NCBI RefSeq assembly: GCF_033568475.1
Contig: NC_133123.1
Location: 135,926,242-135,990,241, forward strand
Reading direction: 5' to 3'
DNA: 64,000 bases
Source of the DNA: Henckelia pumila
Taxonomy: Eukaryota; Streptophyta; Magnoliopsida; Lamiales; Gesneriaceae
In this document: positions 11,336 to 22,438 of the stretch, one piece after another
Layout: each line of letters starts with the position of its first letter
How positions within the stretch are numbered: position 1 is the first letter of the stretch
Notes under the pieces: generated by a model
Told to the model about the DNA's origin: nothing
The model's input: the letters and a program-made list of their open reading frames with translations, nothing else
Databases searched by the model: none
Made by a program: the position numbers and the translations under genes

Positions 11336-13705
11336 ATGCCCACCTCAACTATCATCCCAAAGCCACCGCCTTTATCGAATCCCGCGGAGCTCGTTACCAG
11401 CATCACTGCCCAGCTCAAAAAGTTCGCCGCCCTCGCCGAACCACTTCCCGCCGCCCTCCTCGATACCCTCCATTCATATCTCCCATACATAACACCACCG
11501 GTTATCCATTCCGTCTTGTCCTCCTCTTCCCTCCACCGCCACCCTTCCTCTCTCCTCTCCTTTTTCTACTGGGCTCGTTCTCATTCCATTCCGACGCCTT
11601 TTACTCCGTTGCCCGTTCCGATTCTTGTCCCTGTTCTGTCTTCTCTGATTGCCCACCATAAATTCAGTGACGCGAAGAGCATTATTCGCGATCATGTTCT
11701 CTCCGAGCACCCTCATCACCACCTCCATAATCACCTCCTCCACCCGGCTCCACCCCTACCGCGTCCCTCAAAAGCTCTCCTGGATACGTGCATTGCCGCC
11801 TACTGCGGATCCGGGTTTCCACACCTTGCCTCGCAGATTTTCAAGAAAATGAAGCGGCATAGGCTCCGCCCTAACTTATTGACCGTCAATTCCCTGCTCA
11901 GCTCACTGGTAAAGAAATCTTCTTCTTCACGTTCTACTCATTTTTGGAAAGAATTGTTTAATGACGCATTGGAGCTTGGAATTGAACCAAATGTGGTTAC
12001 TTTAAATATTTTAATTAGAGGGTACTGTTTAGAGTATAAGTTTAAGGACGCTGTGGATTTGTTGAGCAGGATGGAGAAAGATTTTAAGTGTAAGCCAGAC
12101 CATGCGAGTTATAACACTATCTTAGATGCCTTGTGCAAGAAGGGGAGGCTACAAGACGTGCGGGACCTGTTGTTGGATATGAAGAACAACGGGCTCAAGC
12201 CAAATAGAAATACATATAATATTTTGGTTTGTGGGTATTGCAAGATGGGGTGGTTGGAGGATGCCTCGAAGGTTGTTGAATTGATGACACACGATAATTT
12301 GTTACCCGATAATTGGACATACAATATGTTGATCAGTGGGATGTGTAGCATGGGGAAGATTGATGATGCATTTAAGCTGAGAGATGACATGGTGGGGTTG
12401 AAACTGTTGCCTGATGTGGTTACTTATAATACTTTGATTAATGGGTGTTTTGAGGAAAAAAGGAGACCCGAGGCTTTCAAATTGATTGATGAAATGAGAG
12501 AGAAAGGAGTGGCACAAAATGAGATTACTCACAACATCCTAATTAAGTGGTATTGTAAGGAAGGGAGAATGAGTGAGGCCAGTGAGTTGGTTAAGAGGAT
12601 GGAAGAAACAGGATTTTCACCAGATTGTGTAACCTACAATACTTTGATGAGTGGATTTTGTAAAACAGGTAATTGGGCAGAGGCATTTGGAGTGATGAAT
12701 CAAATGGCTGGAAAAGGTTTGAAAATGGATATTGTGACACTTAACACTGCTTTGCACAATTTATGTGGAGATGGGAAGGTTGATGATGCCTATGCGTTAC
12801 TCAGTTCGGCGAATAACAGTGGCTATATTCTTGATGAAGTGAGCTATGGTACACTGATTGTTGGATATTTCAAAGAAGAAAGTGTGGAGAAAGCTATGAA
12901 TGTTTGGGATGAAATGAAGAAGAAAGAGATAATTCCTAGCATTGTCACATATAATTCTGTGATAGGAGGGCTGTGCAAATCGGGTAAAATGGAGGTAGCA
13001 ATGACCAAGCTGAATGAGCTATTAGAGAATGCGTTGGTCCCAAATGAAACCACATACAACACGATCATACATGGATTCTGCTGGGAGGGAAATATAGAGA
13101 AAGCATTTGAATTTCATAACAAGATGATTGAAAAATTTTTTAAACCTGATGTATACACGTGTAATATCCTTCTCCGAGGTTTGTGCATGGAAGGGATGCT
13201 TGGAAAAGCTGTTAATCTCTTCCACTCATGGGTTTCCAAAGGGAAAAGTCTTGATGCTGTAACGTACAACACATTGATAGCAGCCTTGTGTAAAGACAGG
13301 AGACTTGATGATGCCTTAGACCTTGCTGCTGAAATGGAAGAAAAGAAATTAGGGCCTGATAGTTATACATACAATGCTATTGTTGGTGCTCTTTACGATG
13401 CTGGAAGAACTAAAGAAGCCGAGGAGCATTTGTCAAAAATGATAGAGAGTGATATAGTGATTCGGTTTTCAAAGCATGCTAATGATGAAAATGTTGCTAC
13501 TGGAGAACCTTCTGGTGAGTCAGATTCAAATTCTATAGCTTATTCAGAACAGATTGAAAAGCATTGCTCTGAAGAGAGATACAAAGATGCCATGCAAATT
13601 TACGTGGAACAGATTCAAAAGGGTGTTAGTGTGCGTAAGTCTACCTATATAGCATTAATGAATGGACTCATCAAGAGGAGGAAAAGTATCCTGAGGGCTG
13701 GATAA
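11336..13705 (+). CDS. P-class pentatricopeptide repeat (PPR) protein, 789 aa
   Basis: An intronless frame starts at an ATG in AGCTATGCC and encodes a Ser/Pro-rich N-terminus with a hydrophobic segment (PSSLLSFFYWARS). About 14 tandem 35-residue PPR motifs follow between residues about 150 and 710, with typical signatures such as VTYNTLINGCFEE, NTYNILVCGYCK and VTYNSVIGGLCK. P-class PPR proteins bind single-stranded RNA in mitochondria or plastids and help stabilise, splice or process organelle transcripts. There is no E, DYW or SMR domain, so an editing deaminase role is unlikely. It resembles the Arabidopsis At2g16880 group, though that assignment is from memory. The N-terminus is compatible with an organelle transit peptide but is not decisive. 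The last 15 residues are irregular, and a spliced or extended C-terminus cannot be excluded. Confidence 0.93.
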   Translation: MPTSTIIPKPPPLSNPAELVTSITAQLKKFAALAEPLPAALLDTLHSYLPYITPPVIHSVLSSSSLHRHPSSLLSFFYWARSHSIPTPFTPLPVPILVPVLSSLIAHHKFSDAKSIIRDHVLSEHPHHHLHNHLLHPAPPLPRPSKALLDTCIAAYCGSGFPHLASQIFKKMKRHRLRPNLLTVNSLLSSLVKKSSSSRSTHFWKELFNDALELGIEPNVVTLNILIRGYCLEYKFKDAVDLLSRMEKDFKCKPDHASYNTILDALCKKGRLQDVRDLLLDMKNNGLKPNRNTYNILVCGYCKMGWLEDASKVVELMTHDNLLPDNWTYNMLISGMCSMGKIDDAFKLRDDMVGLKLLPDVVTYNTLINGCFEEKRRPEAFKLIDEMREKGVAQNEITHNILIKWYCKEGRMSEASELVKRMEETGFSPDCVTYNTLMSGFCKTGNWAEAFGVMNQMAGKGLKMDIVTLNTALHNLCGDGKVDDAYALLSSANNSGYILDEVSYGTLIVGYFKEESVEKAMNVWDEMKKKEIIPSIVTYNSVIGGLCKSGKMEVAMTKLNELLENALVPNETTYNTIIHGFCWEGNIEKAFEFHNKMIEKFFKPDVYTCNILLRGLCMEGMLGKAVNLFHSWVSKGKSLDAVTYNTLIAALCKDRRLDDALDLAAEMEEKKLGPDSYTYNAIVGALYDAGRTKEAEEHLSKMIESDIVIRFSKHANDENVATGEPSGESDSNSIAYSEQIEKHCSEERYKDAMQIYVEQIQKGVSVRKSTYIALMNGLIKRRKSILRAG

Positions 13706-15339
13706 TGATGCGTTGCTTCTCTCTCCTTGGCTCTATCAAATGTGCATGATTTGCCTTTTTCCCTTTATCGTCGTGAACAGAACAAGAATCTCGGCATCGA
13801 CAGCAGGTGCATGCTCTTTAACTCTCTTTTGAAGTCAGAAATAACTGTAGCTTTTGCAATTTTTTGATGCGTGCTCTACCGTATACAATAGTCCTATAAG
13901 ATTAGTAAACCAACCGTATGTGTAACTTTGATGTATCGATGTTAATTTGCACCTAATATGAACCTCCTTAGTTTTTAAGTGCAGTTTGGGGAATGTTGTG
14001 ATATGCACCGCGATAATAAAATAGAACAGTGAATAGAAGTGCTATTTTCCTTTCGTACTGCTGTAAATCGGCTGACTCTATGATTGACCTCTTATTTAAA
14101 TCGCAGCTTCTGAGGCAATCAGCACATAATGAAACAAATAAACGATTGGACGGTTCCATAACTTTTCACTGTTTCTAGGCGCTGTGTTCTTATATAATGT
14201 GATCAGCAAGATATTCAAACGCGACACATATTGCAGAACATTCAGTACTTAAACAATGTGGGGGCGACTTCAAGTTGAAATGTGGAAGCCTTAGGAATTG
14301 ATCTGCAGTGGACATATACAAAGAAACCAAGTTCTTCAGAGAGGTTGCATCGACCTGACATAATAAGGTCTGAAGTCGCCAAAGCGACCAAAATCAGGTT
14401 TTGAAATGATTCAGCCTCTCCATCAGCATGTCACATAAATTGCATGAGGGGCAAAAGTAGTGTAATTATATACTCAGTATCTATGTATATATTATATATA
14501 CCCCAAATCCAAAACTTGTCACTAAATTTTGATAGGTTTACTTGGCAATTAACTAGTTAGATTTCATTTCCACATATTGTACTTGATGTGGCTTCTTCTC
14601 ACTACATTCTTGATACCTTAAAGTTGTGTGTGTAATTTCATTATAAGTGAAGAAACAGCCCAAAATAAAACGAACATTTTTCCCTTGTTAATTGTTTTCC
14701 ATATAAAAAATTGGAGATATAAAAACAGAATTATTGGTTTTTAGGTTTATGAGCGCATTGACAAAGAAGTTAGATGTTATTTGATATTATGACACGCGTA
14801 GAGTTGTGTTCATTGACAAAAACTTGAAGCCAGTTTGATGACGAATACTCTCTGCAAATGGCAATGTGTACGCAAGTGAAAGCATGAAAACGGCTATGCA
14901 AGTGAATTAATTCAGACGTGTGGAGGCGGGGCCTTGCATATCTACTCCATCTACAATATGTTTACTTTAGATATCGAATTTATATTTCATCTTGTATTTT
15001 AAAATAATAACAATATGCACCCATGATTGAAACTCTTTGCAACATAATATCAATTATGCTAATACACGTAACGAACTCATTCGTTCTATTTTTCTTGTTA
15101 TTATCGTTTCAATTGAGGTTCGAACATGAGATTTGTGGTTGTTCGACACATTTGAGGTCACTTGGACCATTAGCCAAACTTGTCCAAATTGTAAAAATTG
15201 AAATTACGTATTAGACACACACCTAGTATTAATTTTTCCATAGATTGAAACCTAACCAAGGTTGACCATGTTTGAAACCCAACATTTTAATAATCATTAA
15301 TAATACATGGATCTTGAGATGGAAGCAAAGCGAAGGAAA

Positions 15340-15560
15340 CGAAAAGTCACTCTATGGGGAGAATTCAAATAGAAGTCGCATTCTCATTGAGCACGAGCCC
15401 CAACGGTTCCTTGACTAGCGTATAAACAAACGCCACGTCGTAAAACGCTAGATGGCGAAACGCGCTCTCATTGGTGGCTCCAGCTGAACGGTCTTTTTCT
15501 CTTGTTAAAAGTCGGCACCGGATGGGATAGAACCGGACGGTAAACTCGGCCACGTGTTAT
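15340..15560. promoter_or_regulatory. GC-richer island with ACGT-core (G-box/ABRE-like) elements
   Basis: GCCACGTCG at about 15432-15440 and GCCACGTGT at about 15549-15557 lie in a block clearly richer in G and C than its flanks. ACGT-core elements bind plant bZIP and bHLH factors. No gene start is seen nearby, so the role is unknown. Confidence 0.3.
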
Positions 15561-17074
15561 TCTTCTACCTTAATTACACTGCAAATCATAGTAGTCCCTA
15601 TTTATGAATCATGAATATATATATGTACGCATTCAATATGTATTTTCCTACGAGATACTTCCACATTTAAAAACTCGTACCTCCACACTAGTATATAACT
15701 ATTACACAGAAATTCCTACAAGATGATATCACGGATCAATTTTATACTCGACTCAATCCATGAAAATATTATTTTTTATTGTAGACATGAGATACGCGAC
15801 TCTTAAAAATGTTTCAATGCTTGGATCTACGACATAGGAGAGAACTGAACTTTTGCCTATATTAGTTACGTTGACCAATCCATCTATAAAAGTTAAAAGA
15901 TGTAGGAAAATTATTAAATATTCGCTAATTTTTCTTTTGGAAGGAGAAAATTTTATTTATGATAAATTAACGTTGCTGTAGGAAAACAATTGAAGAACAG
16001 TTTTGTGCATTCACGTTACTAGCTTGTCAACCTTTTCGACTATCCAATTATTTTTCATTCTTTTTTACTAAAGTATTAATTTTTTTTCCCATTTTTTTAT
16101 GAAGAACTATATAGCATTAATTTCAACTAACTTCCAACAATTTTGCAAGTATATAATAATACATAAAAAATTTTTTAAGTAAACACATCTAGACATTAAA
16201 TTCGTCAAGTGATATATAATAATTCATACCATATTCTTTATAGTTTTGTTGCTATATGTATGATTATTTTTTTTATGATATTAATGTCGAATGTTAAATC
16301 AACTGTAAAAAGAAATTTTACACGCATTTTACGTGTACATAATTAAGTTCAGTAACAAAGTTTGTTAACAATTATTTTTAACAATTTCAATGATATATGA
16401 AATTGCCTTATGTATTTGTGAATTGTGCGCAACCTCTTTCTACTGAGAAATATATTTATAGTTGAATGATATTTTTTAGTTTACAACACAGTAGTTTGTA
16501 ATCAAGTTAGTAAGATAAATATTGGAAAAAATTTATGCGACAAAGTCGTGATAAAATATCGATACGAAAAATCGAACTCATGATATTGGTCGAACGTTTA
16601 CATATTTCCCTAATTCGATTGAACATCGTTGTGATGTTTAATTTGTTTTCCAAATTATTTTAGTTACTTCATGTGATTTGCGTGCATGCAAGGTCTTTAG
16701 TCTTTAATTATTGGTGAGGTTAAAATTTAAAGTCATTCATTGTGCTTTATTCCATTCTTAGTAGTATAAAGAAAATTTTTATCCAATGCCTTTTCACTGT
16801 TGTCGGATTTCAAATTTGACAATTCATCATGGCTATTAACCAACAGCCCTTGACAAATGAAATGAGACACCTTTATACAGTACGGTCACAGATGTGACAT
16901 ATTTAAATATATAGTTTTTAAATATTTGAAATTGCCTTGGGATGAAATCTTTTGCATGTGTTCTCATTTTTTGTTTTGTTATGAGTTGATTTACAGTTTT
17001 AATAATTTTTTTTAATACAAGTAAAATTACATCAAATTGTAACACTAAACAAAGTGAAATTATTCGCACAATCG

Positions 17075-17155
17075 ACGGAACTTAAGTATGAATTCGAGAC
17101 GTGCTTGGTCTCAAGACCTCAGTCTTGATCACTAGGTCAAAACCTCATTGACATT
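17075..17155 (-). repeat. Possible tRNA-derived SINE remnant
   Basis: On the minus strand, TGACCTAGTGATCAAG (A-box-like) is followed about 30 bases later by GTCTCGAATTC (B-box-like). This is the internal Pol III promoter layout of plant SINEs. No target duplication or tail was confirmed. Confidence 0.25.
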
Positions 17156-17574
17156 TACAGTTTTAATAATTACTTCCCTATCTTGTATATTTTTTTAATT
17201 CTAATTTTTTCATCAAAATGACATCGGATAATATATGTCTTTAGTCAGTATTTTTTGGTAACATGTCGTCATATTGCGGAATAAAAAAATGAAGTGAAAC
17301 GTATAAATTAGTGAATTGAGATCGTAAATTGACCGTCAACATGACCAAAAATAAAAATATATATATGAAAATTACACGATCATAAATATAATTTTCCCAT
17401 TATTGAATAGAACGAGATTTAAAATCACAATTTTTTCCATTGTATTTTTCCAATCTCGATGTCATAAAAATATTTCCATTTGTTAAAAAAGTATATATTA
17501 AAAAACTATATGGCATTTGGTATATTGCGTCACATGACCTCTCCCCCAAACCCCGGCTATGTATGTGTCTCCCA

Positions 17575-17583
17575 CTATAAATA
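17575..17583 (+). promoter_or_regulatory. TATA box of LBD gene
   Basis: CTATAAATA lies about 45 bases upstream of the start codon at 17628. That implies a very short leader, or that transcription begins close to the ATG. Confidence 0.5.
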
Positions 17584-17627
17584 CTAGACTAGTCTGCAAA
17601 TGATCGCAGCACGGAAAACCAATTGGC

Positions 17628-18897
17628 ATGATTACTGTACGCACTGAAAACACCATCACCACCACTTCCGCCGCCGAGACGGCGGCGGAAGTTAGCCCCT
17701 CCTCCCCCTCCCTATCTCCTGCATCATCGACTTCATCTCCTCCGCCAACGATTATTCTCAGCCCATGTGCTGCCTGCAAGATCCTCCGCCGCAGATGCGC
17801 GGAGAAATGCGTGCTCGCCCCGTACTTCCCCCCATCCGAACCCCTCAAATTCACAATCGCACATCGAGTTTTCGGTGCTAGCAACATAATCAAGTTGTTG
17901 CAGGTATTTATTTAGACAGCGTTTGAGATTATTTTTAGAAAACGGTTCTGAATTTTTTCGTCACATGTATAAAACATTTGAAAATTTTGTGGAAAAAAAA
18001 AATTCGAAATACTTCTTAAAAACAATCACAAAAACTGACTTACATAGTTTATCCACGTTGAAAGCGACGTATATTCGTCTTTCCTAGCTCATGCTATACG
18101 TACATGAGATGCTCCGCTTTCAAGTATTGGACATGGATGCATTTCCGCAACACCTCAAATTAAAATATACCCCTTCGTCGATTGGACTAATTAGTATTTC
18201 GTCAAAATAATTTAGTTGATTTAACTTTTGAAATTAACAGTAAGGTTTGAAAAGTTTAGCATATGTTATACCAAATGTCATAATAAAAAATCAAATGTTT
18301 GATATTTCTTATTTAAAGAAATAAGTTGGAGACCTGTCATAGTCAACGAACAAGTTGTTTAATATTTATGGTCCTTATATTGGCTCCAATAAAATAAATT
18401 CATGGTCATTGGTCAATATCTATTCTTGTGGTTCCTAAATATTACCTTCTATACATGATCATATATCTTCATGCATTCAATTAATTGGAAGTACTTAGTC
18501 TAAAATTTTCAAGAAAATATATATGGAAACGAGATAATAAAATGTTTTAACGTATGTGTCGCTTAAATTTTAGGAACTTCCGGATGATCAAAGAGCGGAT
18601 GCAGTGAACAGCATGGTATACGAAGCGAACGCGAGGGTTAGGGATCCGGTGTACGGGTGCGCGGGCGCGATTTGCCAGCTTCAGAAACAGATAAGTGAGC
18701 TCCAAGCTGAACTGGCCAAGGCACAGGCACAGGTCCTGAACATGCAATGCCAGAATGCTAATTTATTCGAACTAATCTGCAAAGATGATCCAGTACAACT
18801 TATGTTGCCACAACAGCCAAATATTATCTATCACGACATTAATTCCAGTAGTTTTTGTGTCGATGATAGTATCTTCGGCCTTTGGACACATGATTAA
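17628..18897 (+). CDS. LBD1/11: LOB-domain (LBD) transcription factor, LBD1/LBD11-like, 199 aa
   Basis: Two exons, 17628-17903 and 18574-18897, join in phase across a 670-bp GT..AG intron at the position usual for class I LBD genes, right after the GAS block. The zinc-finger-like motif C-x2-C-x6-C-x3-C is complete (Cys47, 50, 57, 61). The GAS block (FGASNIIKLLQ) follows, and a leucine-zipper-like helix (L128-x6-L135-x3-L139) comes after YGCAGAICQLQ. The words KFTIAHRVFGASNIIK and ADAVNSMVYEA place it near Arabidopsis LBD1 and LBD11. The first 46 residues are Ser/Thr/Pro-rich and the C-terminal tail is variable. LBD proteins are plant-specific nuclear DNA-binding factors; the LBD1/LBD11 group is linked to vascular and secondary growth. 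An out-of-frame ATG at 17600 precedes the start. Confidence 0.93.
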
Positions 18898-19545
18898 TTA
18901 TTACAAAAAATCGATATGTCATGTCTTGGAGATAACCATAATTATAGATATATATTATTCCATCTCTAGATTTTATAATTATTTATCTAGGTTTTGTATT
19001 TTGAAGGGAAAATCCTTTTGTGGAAAAACACAAATTAATTTGAAATTTCACAATTCACTTTATAAAATATGTTATATGCACGTGGAAAGCCATTTAAAGA
19101 TAGAATGAAAATCACTTATTATTGTGCCCACAAATCTGTTCGTTTAAGTGGCAACAACTTCGCTTTATTAGGCGGAAGTCTCGTGTTCGATCGAGATCGT
19201 TGTAAGCAACACCTTTCTCCGATTGTATTTAAAAAAATCAATTATTGTGGACTATTGCTTTAGGTGGATTAATGCTAATGCTATTTTATTAAGATGTCTC
19301 ACATTTGGCTGAACAGAGTTCCTGAGAGTTTTATATATTGATTTGGATAATATTTTTCTGGAGTTGAAATATTAAATAACATTAATTAAAAATCATAGGA
19401 TCGCATTTTTATTTGAAAATTCAATCATAATACTCTTCCTAAATTTAAGTTTAATTTATGGAGAAAATCTTAAAAATTTTCACGCCTACTTAATAGAGAG
19501 AATTTTATAGTAATATTTCAGGATTTTCTTATTTGTATATATATC

Positions 19546-19755
19546 GGCTCCGTTTGGTATAAAAAACCAGACCAAAAAAGCAATTTTTTTTTATAAAAAA
19601 AGAGTTTTTTAAGCTAATAAAGTGTTTGTATGACCAATTGATAAGTGCTTAAAAAAGCAATTTTTAAGTCAAAAAATAGCTTTTTCAAAAGACAAAAATT
19701 ATAGCTTAAAAAAGCATTTATTTTAAAAAATCACTACAAAATCCAAACGGTCTCA
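19546..19755. mobile_element. Candidate hAT-like MITE
   Basis: CGGCTCCGTTTGGTAT at the left faces ATCCAAACGGTCTC at the right, giving an imperfect terminal inverted repeat with a perfect CCGTTTGG core. The 210-bp body is AT-rich and repeats AAAAAAGC/GCTTTTTT words. No clear target duplication was found, so the ends are approximate. Confidence 0.45.
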
Positions 19756-20105
19756 TCATCTCATGATTAAACTTTAGGTAGGTCAAGTTTTTGGCCACCG
19801 TGGTTTTCGCAAAATCCATTAATTAATCCAATCGATGTGTTTTCGTGAGATTATATTGGAATTGATGAATTTCATTTAAGAAAAAAATTTGAAAGATAAA
19901 CCACCATAATTATTATTGAAATAATTGCATTATAGAGTGAATTTGAAGTTCATTTGAATATGTTCATCCAAAACAAAACATTATAGTCAATTCCCTGATA
20001 ATTATTGGGTCTGAAAAACGAAGCTCCATGCACAAGAGTAATATTATTTGAAAATGCTTTAGAAAAGTTATTATCTTCTTTTTTTTACAAAATTTTCACT
20101 ACCTA

Positions 20106-20129
20106 CATATATATATATATATATATATG
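20106..20129. repeat. (TA)n microsatellite
   Basis: An uninterrupted AT dinucleotide run of about 24 bp. Confidence 0.9.
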
Positions 20130-21558
20130 CAAGGAAGCCACTTTTGACTTTTGCATGGGGTTAAAATTTTTAGTGGATTCATATAATTGTTTCTCTCGGG
20201 CATGTTAACATATACTTCTTCCTTACATGTGTGTGTGAGTGTTTACAGATTATGCTTTTGTATAATTTTTATTGGAAGTTCATCACACAAACTTTAGAAA
20301 TATTATTGGAATCCTTCACTTTGGAACTAAATGAACATCGGATACCCATCATGTGTTTTATTCGTTTGGCAAATGGGGTGAGAATAAATCAAATAGGAAA
20401 TGACAAAAAGCTAATTATCATATATATATTTACGCAGTAGAAAGTCCAAGTATAATCTTGAAAATGCAAGATTGACTTTTATGCATGTGTTAAATTATTC
20501 AAACCAAATTCTAATTTGAGTCAAGAACTAATATGCTAAATATATCATATTGTAAGTGATTGATTGTGTAATGTTAAAAATATATACTAGCCACTTCCAT
20601 TTGAGAAATGCGAATTTGTATGATGGAGAAGAGATGATTATTTCGCTATCACCATATACTTATTTTCTATATATTGAAATATGTTTATGTCACTGCATCA
20701 TAAGTGTGTATACTGTATTGTATAACATGTTCTTGGATAATGAGAGAGTTCAAAATTTTTGAAGAAAAATTATAATATTTTTAAATAGGTAGAAGTGCTT
20801 ATTTATTTATAGATAAATAGGGGTATTGTAACTAATTAGGATGGGATCAATGGGAACAAGAAGACTATTTGTTGGAAGTCTGCTATGTGTAATTGTGAGC
20901 TGCAAATACACAAAAGTGAAGCCAAGATGAGTAGGACATGCAAACTTTATAGCTTTTAACTACTTGGTGTTTTTTCTAACATAAATCGCAGTGTGTATCA
21001 TTTATTTCTTTTGTTATTTTTCTACTTTCTTCCACGTGAATGCAGTCTTTTTTTGTCGACTTTGGTCTCTCTTCCTACTTGACTTAAATTTTGCCACCTA
21101 AATTCAAATTATTTTAATGTGAGTATTCTAAGTATGGCATGACTATTGGTTAGGACTCTATCCCATAAATTGTCAAATGTAATTTACCTTACTAACGTGT
21201 TTTAATTGTTGGATATTGTGTTATTTTAGGGGTTAAAAAACATTAAGTAGAGTAATTATCAGCAATAGTTTTGAATATTGGATTCTAATTATGACTGGTA
21301 CAGGTCTTGAACTTAAATCGATTAATAAATTATACTTCATAAGAATAAATGACCATCCGTATATGAATCAGAACCAAAGAGACTTCATCTTGTGAATGTA
21401 GATATATATCTACCTTCTGATGCTAATTTTCAAAAAGAAATTCGTTAATTGTTTTTAAAAAAATAAAAAATAAAAGGGATTCTTAAAGACTTGAAGTTTT
21501 CTATGGTCATTCTATTAGTAATCATTGTACTTGTTTAATTTGGCACCCAAAAAGGTAA

Positions 21559-21600
21559 GGAAAAGAAAAGAAAAGAAAAGAAAAGAAAAGAAAAGAAAAT
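21559..21600. repeat. (GAAAA)n microsatellite
   Basis: About eight perfect copies of a five-base GAAAA unit. Confidence 0.95.
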
Positions 21601-22438
21601 TTGAAGTGCATATGGGAGCTGATTGACTTTCGAAACACAAACGCGGAAACATAGTAGAAAAATTTGGGGCCAGCTCGAGACAAAATCCATACCTAATGTC
21701 CCAACAAGTGTTTCCTTTTTCCTTTTAAATATTTCTTTGAAACTCGAATACCCCTTTTCACACGGTGACAAGTTCCATTTGACATTTTATTGTAAAATTG
21801 GATCTAATTGGCCTCATGGGATTTTTTAGCCATACAATTGTGCCTCTTGTATATGGAAAAGAGAAGTTAAAATTAACATTTGAGTTGTACGCCCTGCCAC
21901 CGGATTATGATACAAGATTTGCCTAAGCTGCCGTAGGTGACAAATTTATCAGATTTTTATCGGGTACAATTTTTTTTTCTTAAAGAAATTAAGTTCGAAT
22001 CCACGTTAAAACAAAACACATCATTGTAATTGTAATAATAAAAAAATGTCAAACCTTCAACTGATTCTTGCTTGATCAAACCAATTGCTCGGCGCCTGAA
22101 TGCAAGCAACAAGTTAAACATGAACAACGAAACTTAGGTACTGTTTGAGATAGCTTGTAGGAAACACATCTCAAATTTTTTTTTTTTGTTAAAGCTGAGA
22201 AGTGATTCCTAAAAGTTTTCCAAATACTACCTTAATTTTCTTTATCGAAGTAAACATGATCACTTGAAGAAATTGTCAATTTAGTGAACAAAATAGTAAA
22301 AATTGGATGATACACGGTGAGCATGAACTATACTGTCTATACATACCTAGGAAAAAAATCTCAAAAAACAATTCCCTGCTACCAGTTTTTATATGCTACC
22401 ATCTTCTTTACAAAAATACAAGAGAAGAAATATCTCGA

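Larger units (their letters stand above)
13706..17574. other. Intergenic, AT-rich, no supported gene
   Basis: The first few hundred bases are probably 3' UTR of the PPR gene. The rest is AT-rich with only short chance frames. Two short stretches with B-box-like words (GGTTCGAAC near 15118 and ATCGAACTC near 16573 on the other strand) could be SINE debris. A more GC-rich block at 15340-15560 holds two ACGT-core elements and is treated separately. Confidence 0.6.
18898..22438. other. Intergenic, AT-rich, MITE and microsatellites
   Basis: There is no supported gene. It holds a candidate MITE at 19546-19755, a (TA)n run near 20106-20129, and a (GAAAA)n array at 21559-21600. A possible SINE-like stretch at about 19130-19230 has GTGTTCGATCGAG as its B-box. 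The frames of 60-107 codons here are low-complexity and lack domain signatures. Confidence 0.6.

Noticed and set aside
15365-15553. 62-codon minus-strand frame in the GC-richer block
   Set aside because: No ATG at its start and no recognisable family; composition explains the open frame.
17498-17893. 131-codon minus-strand frame opposite the LBD first exon
   Set aside because: Shadow of the GC-rich LBD exon on the other strand, without domain signatures.
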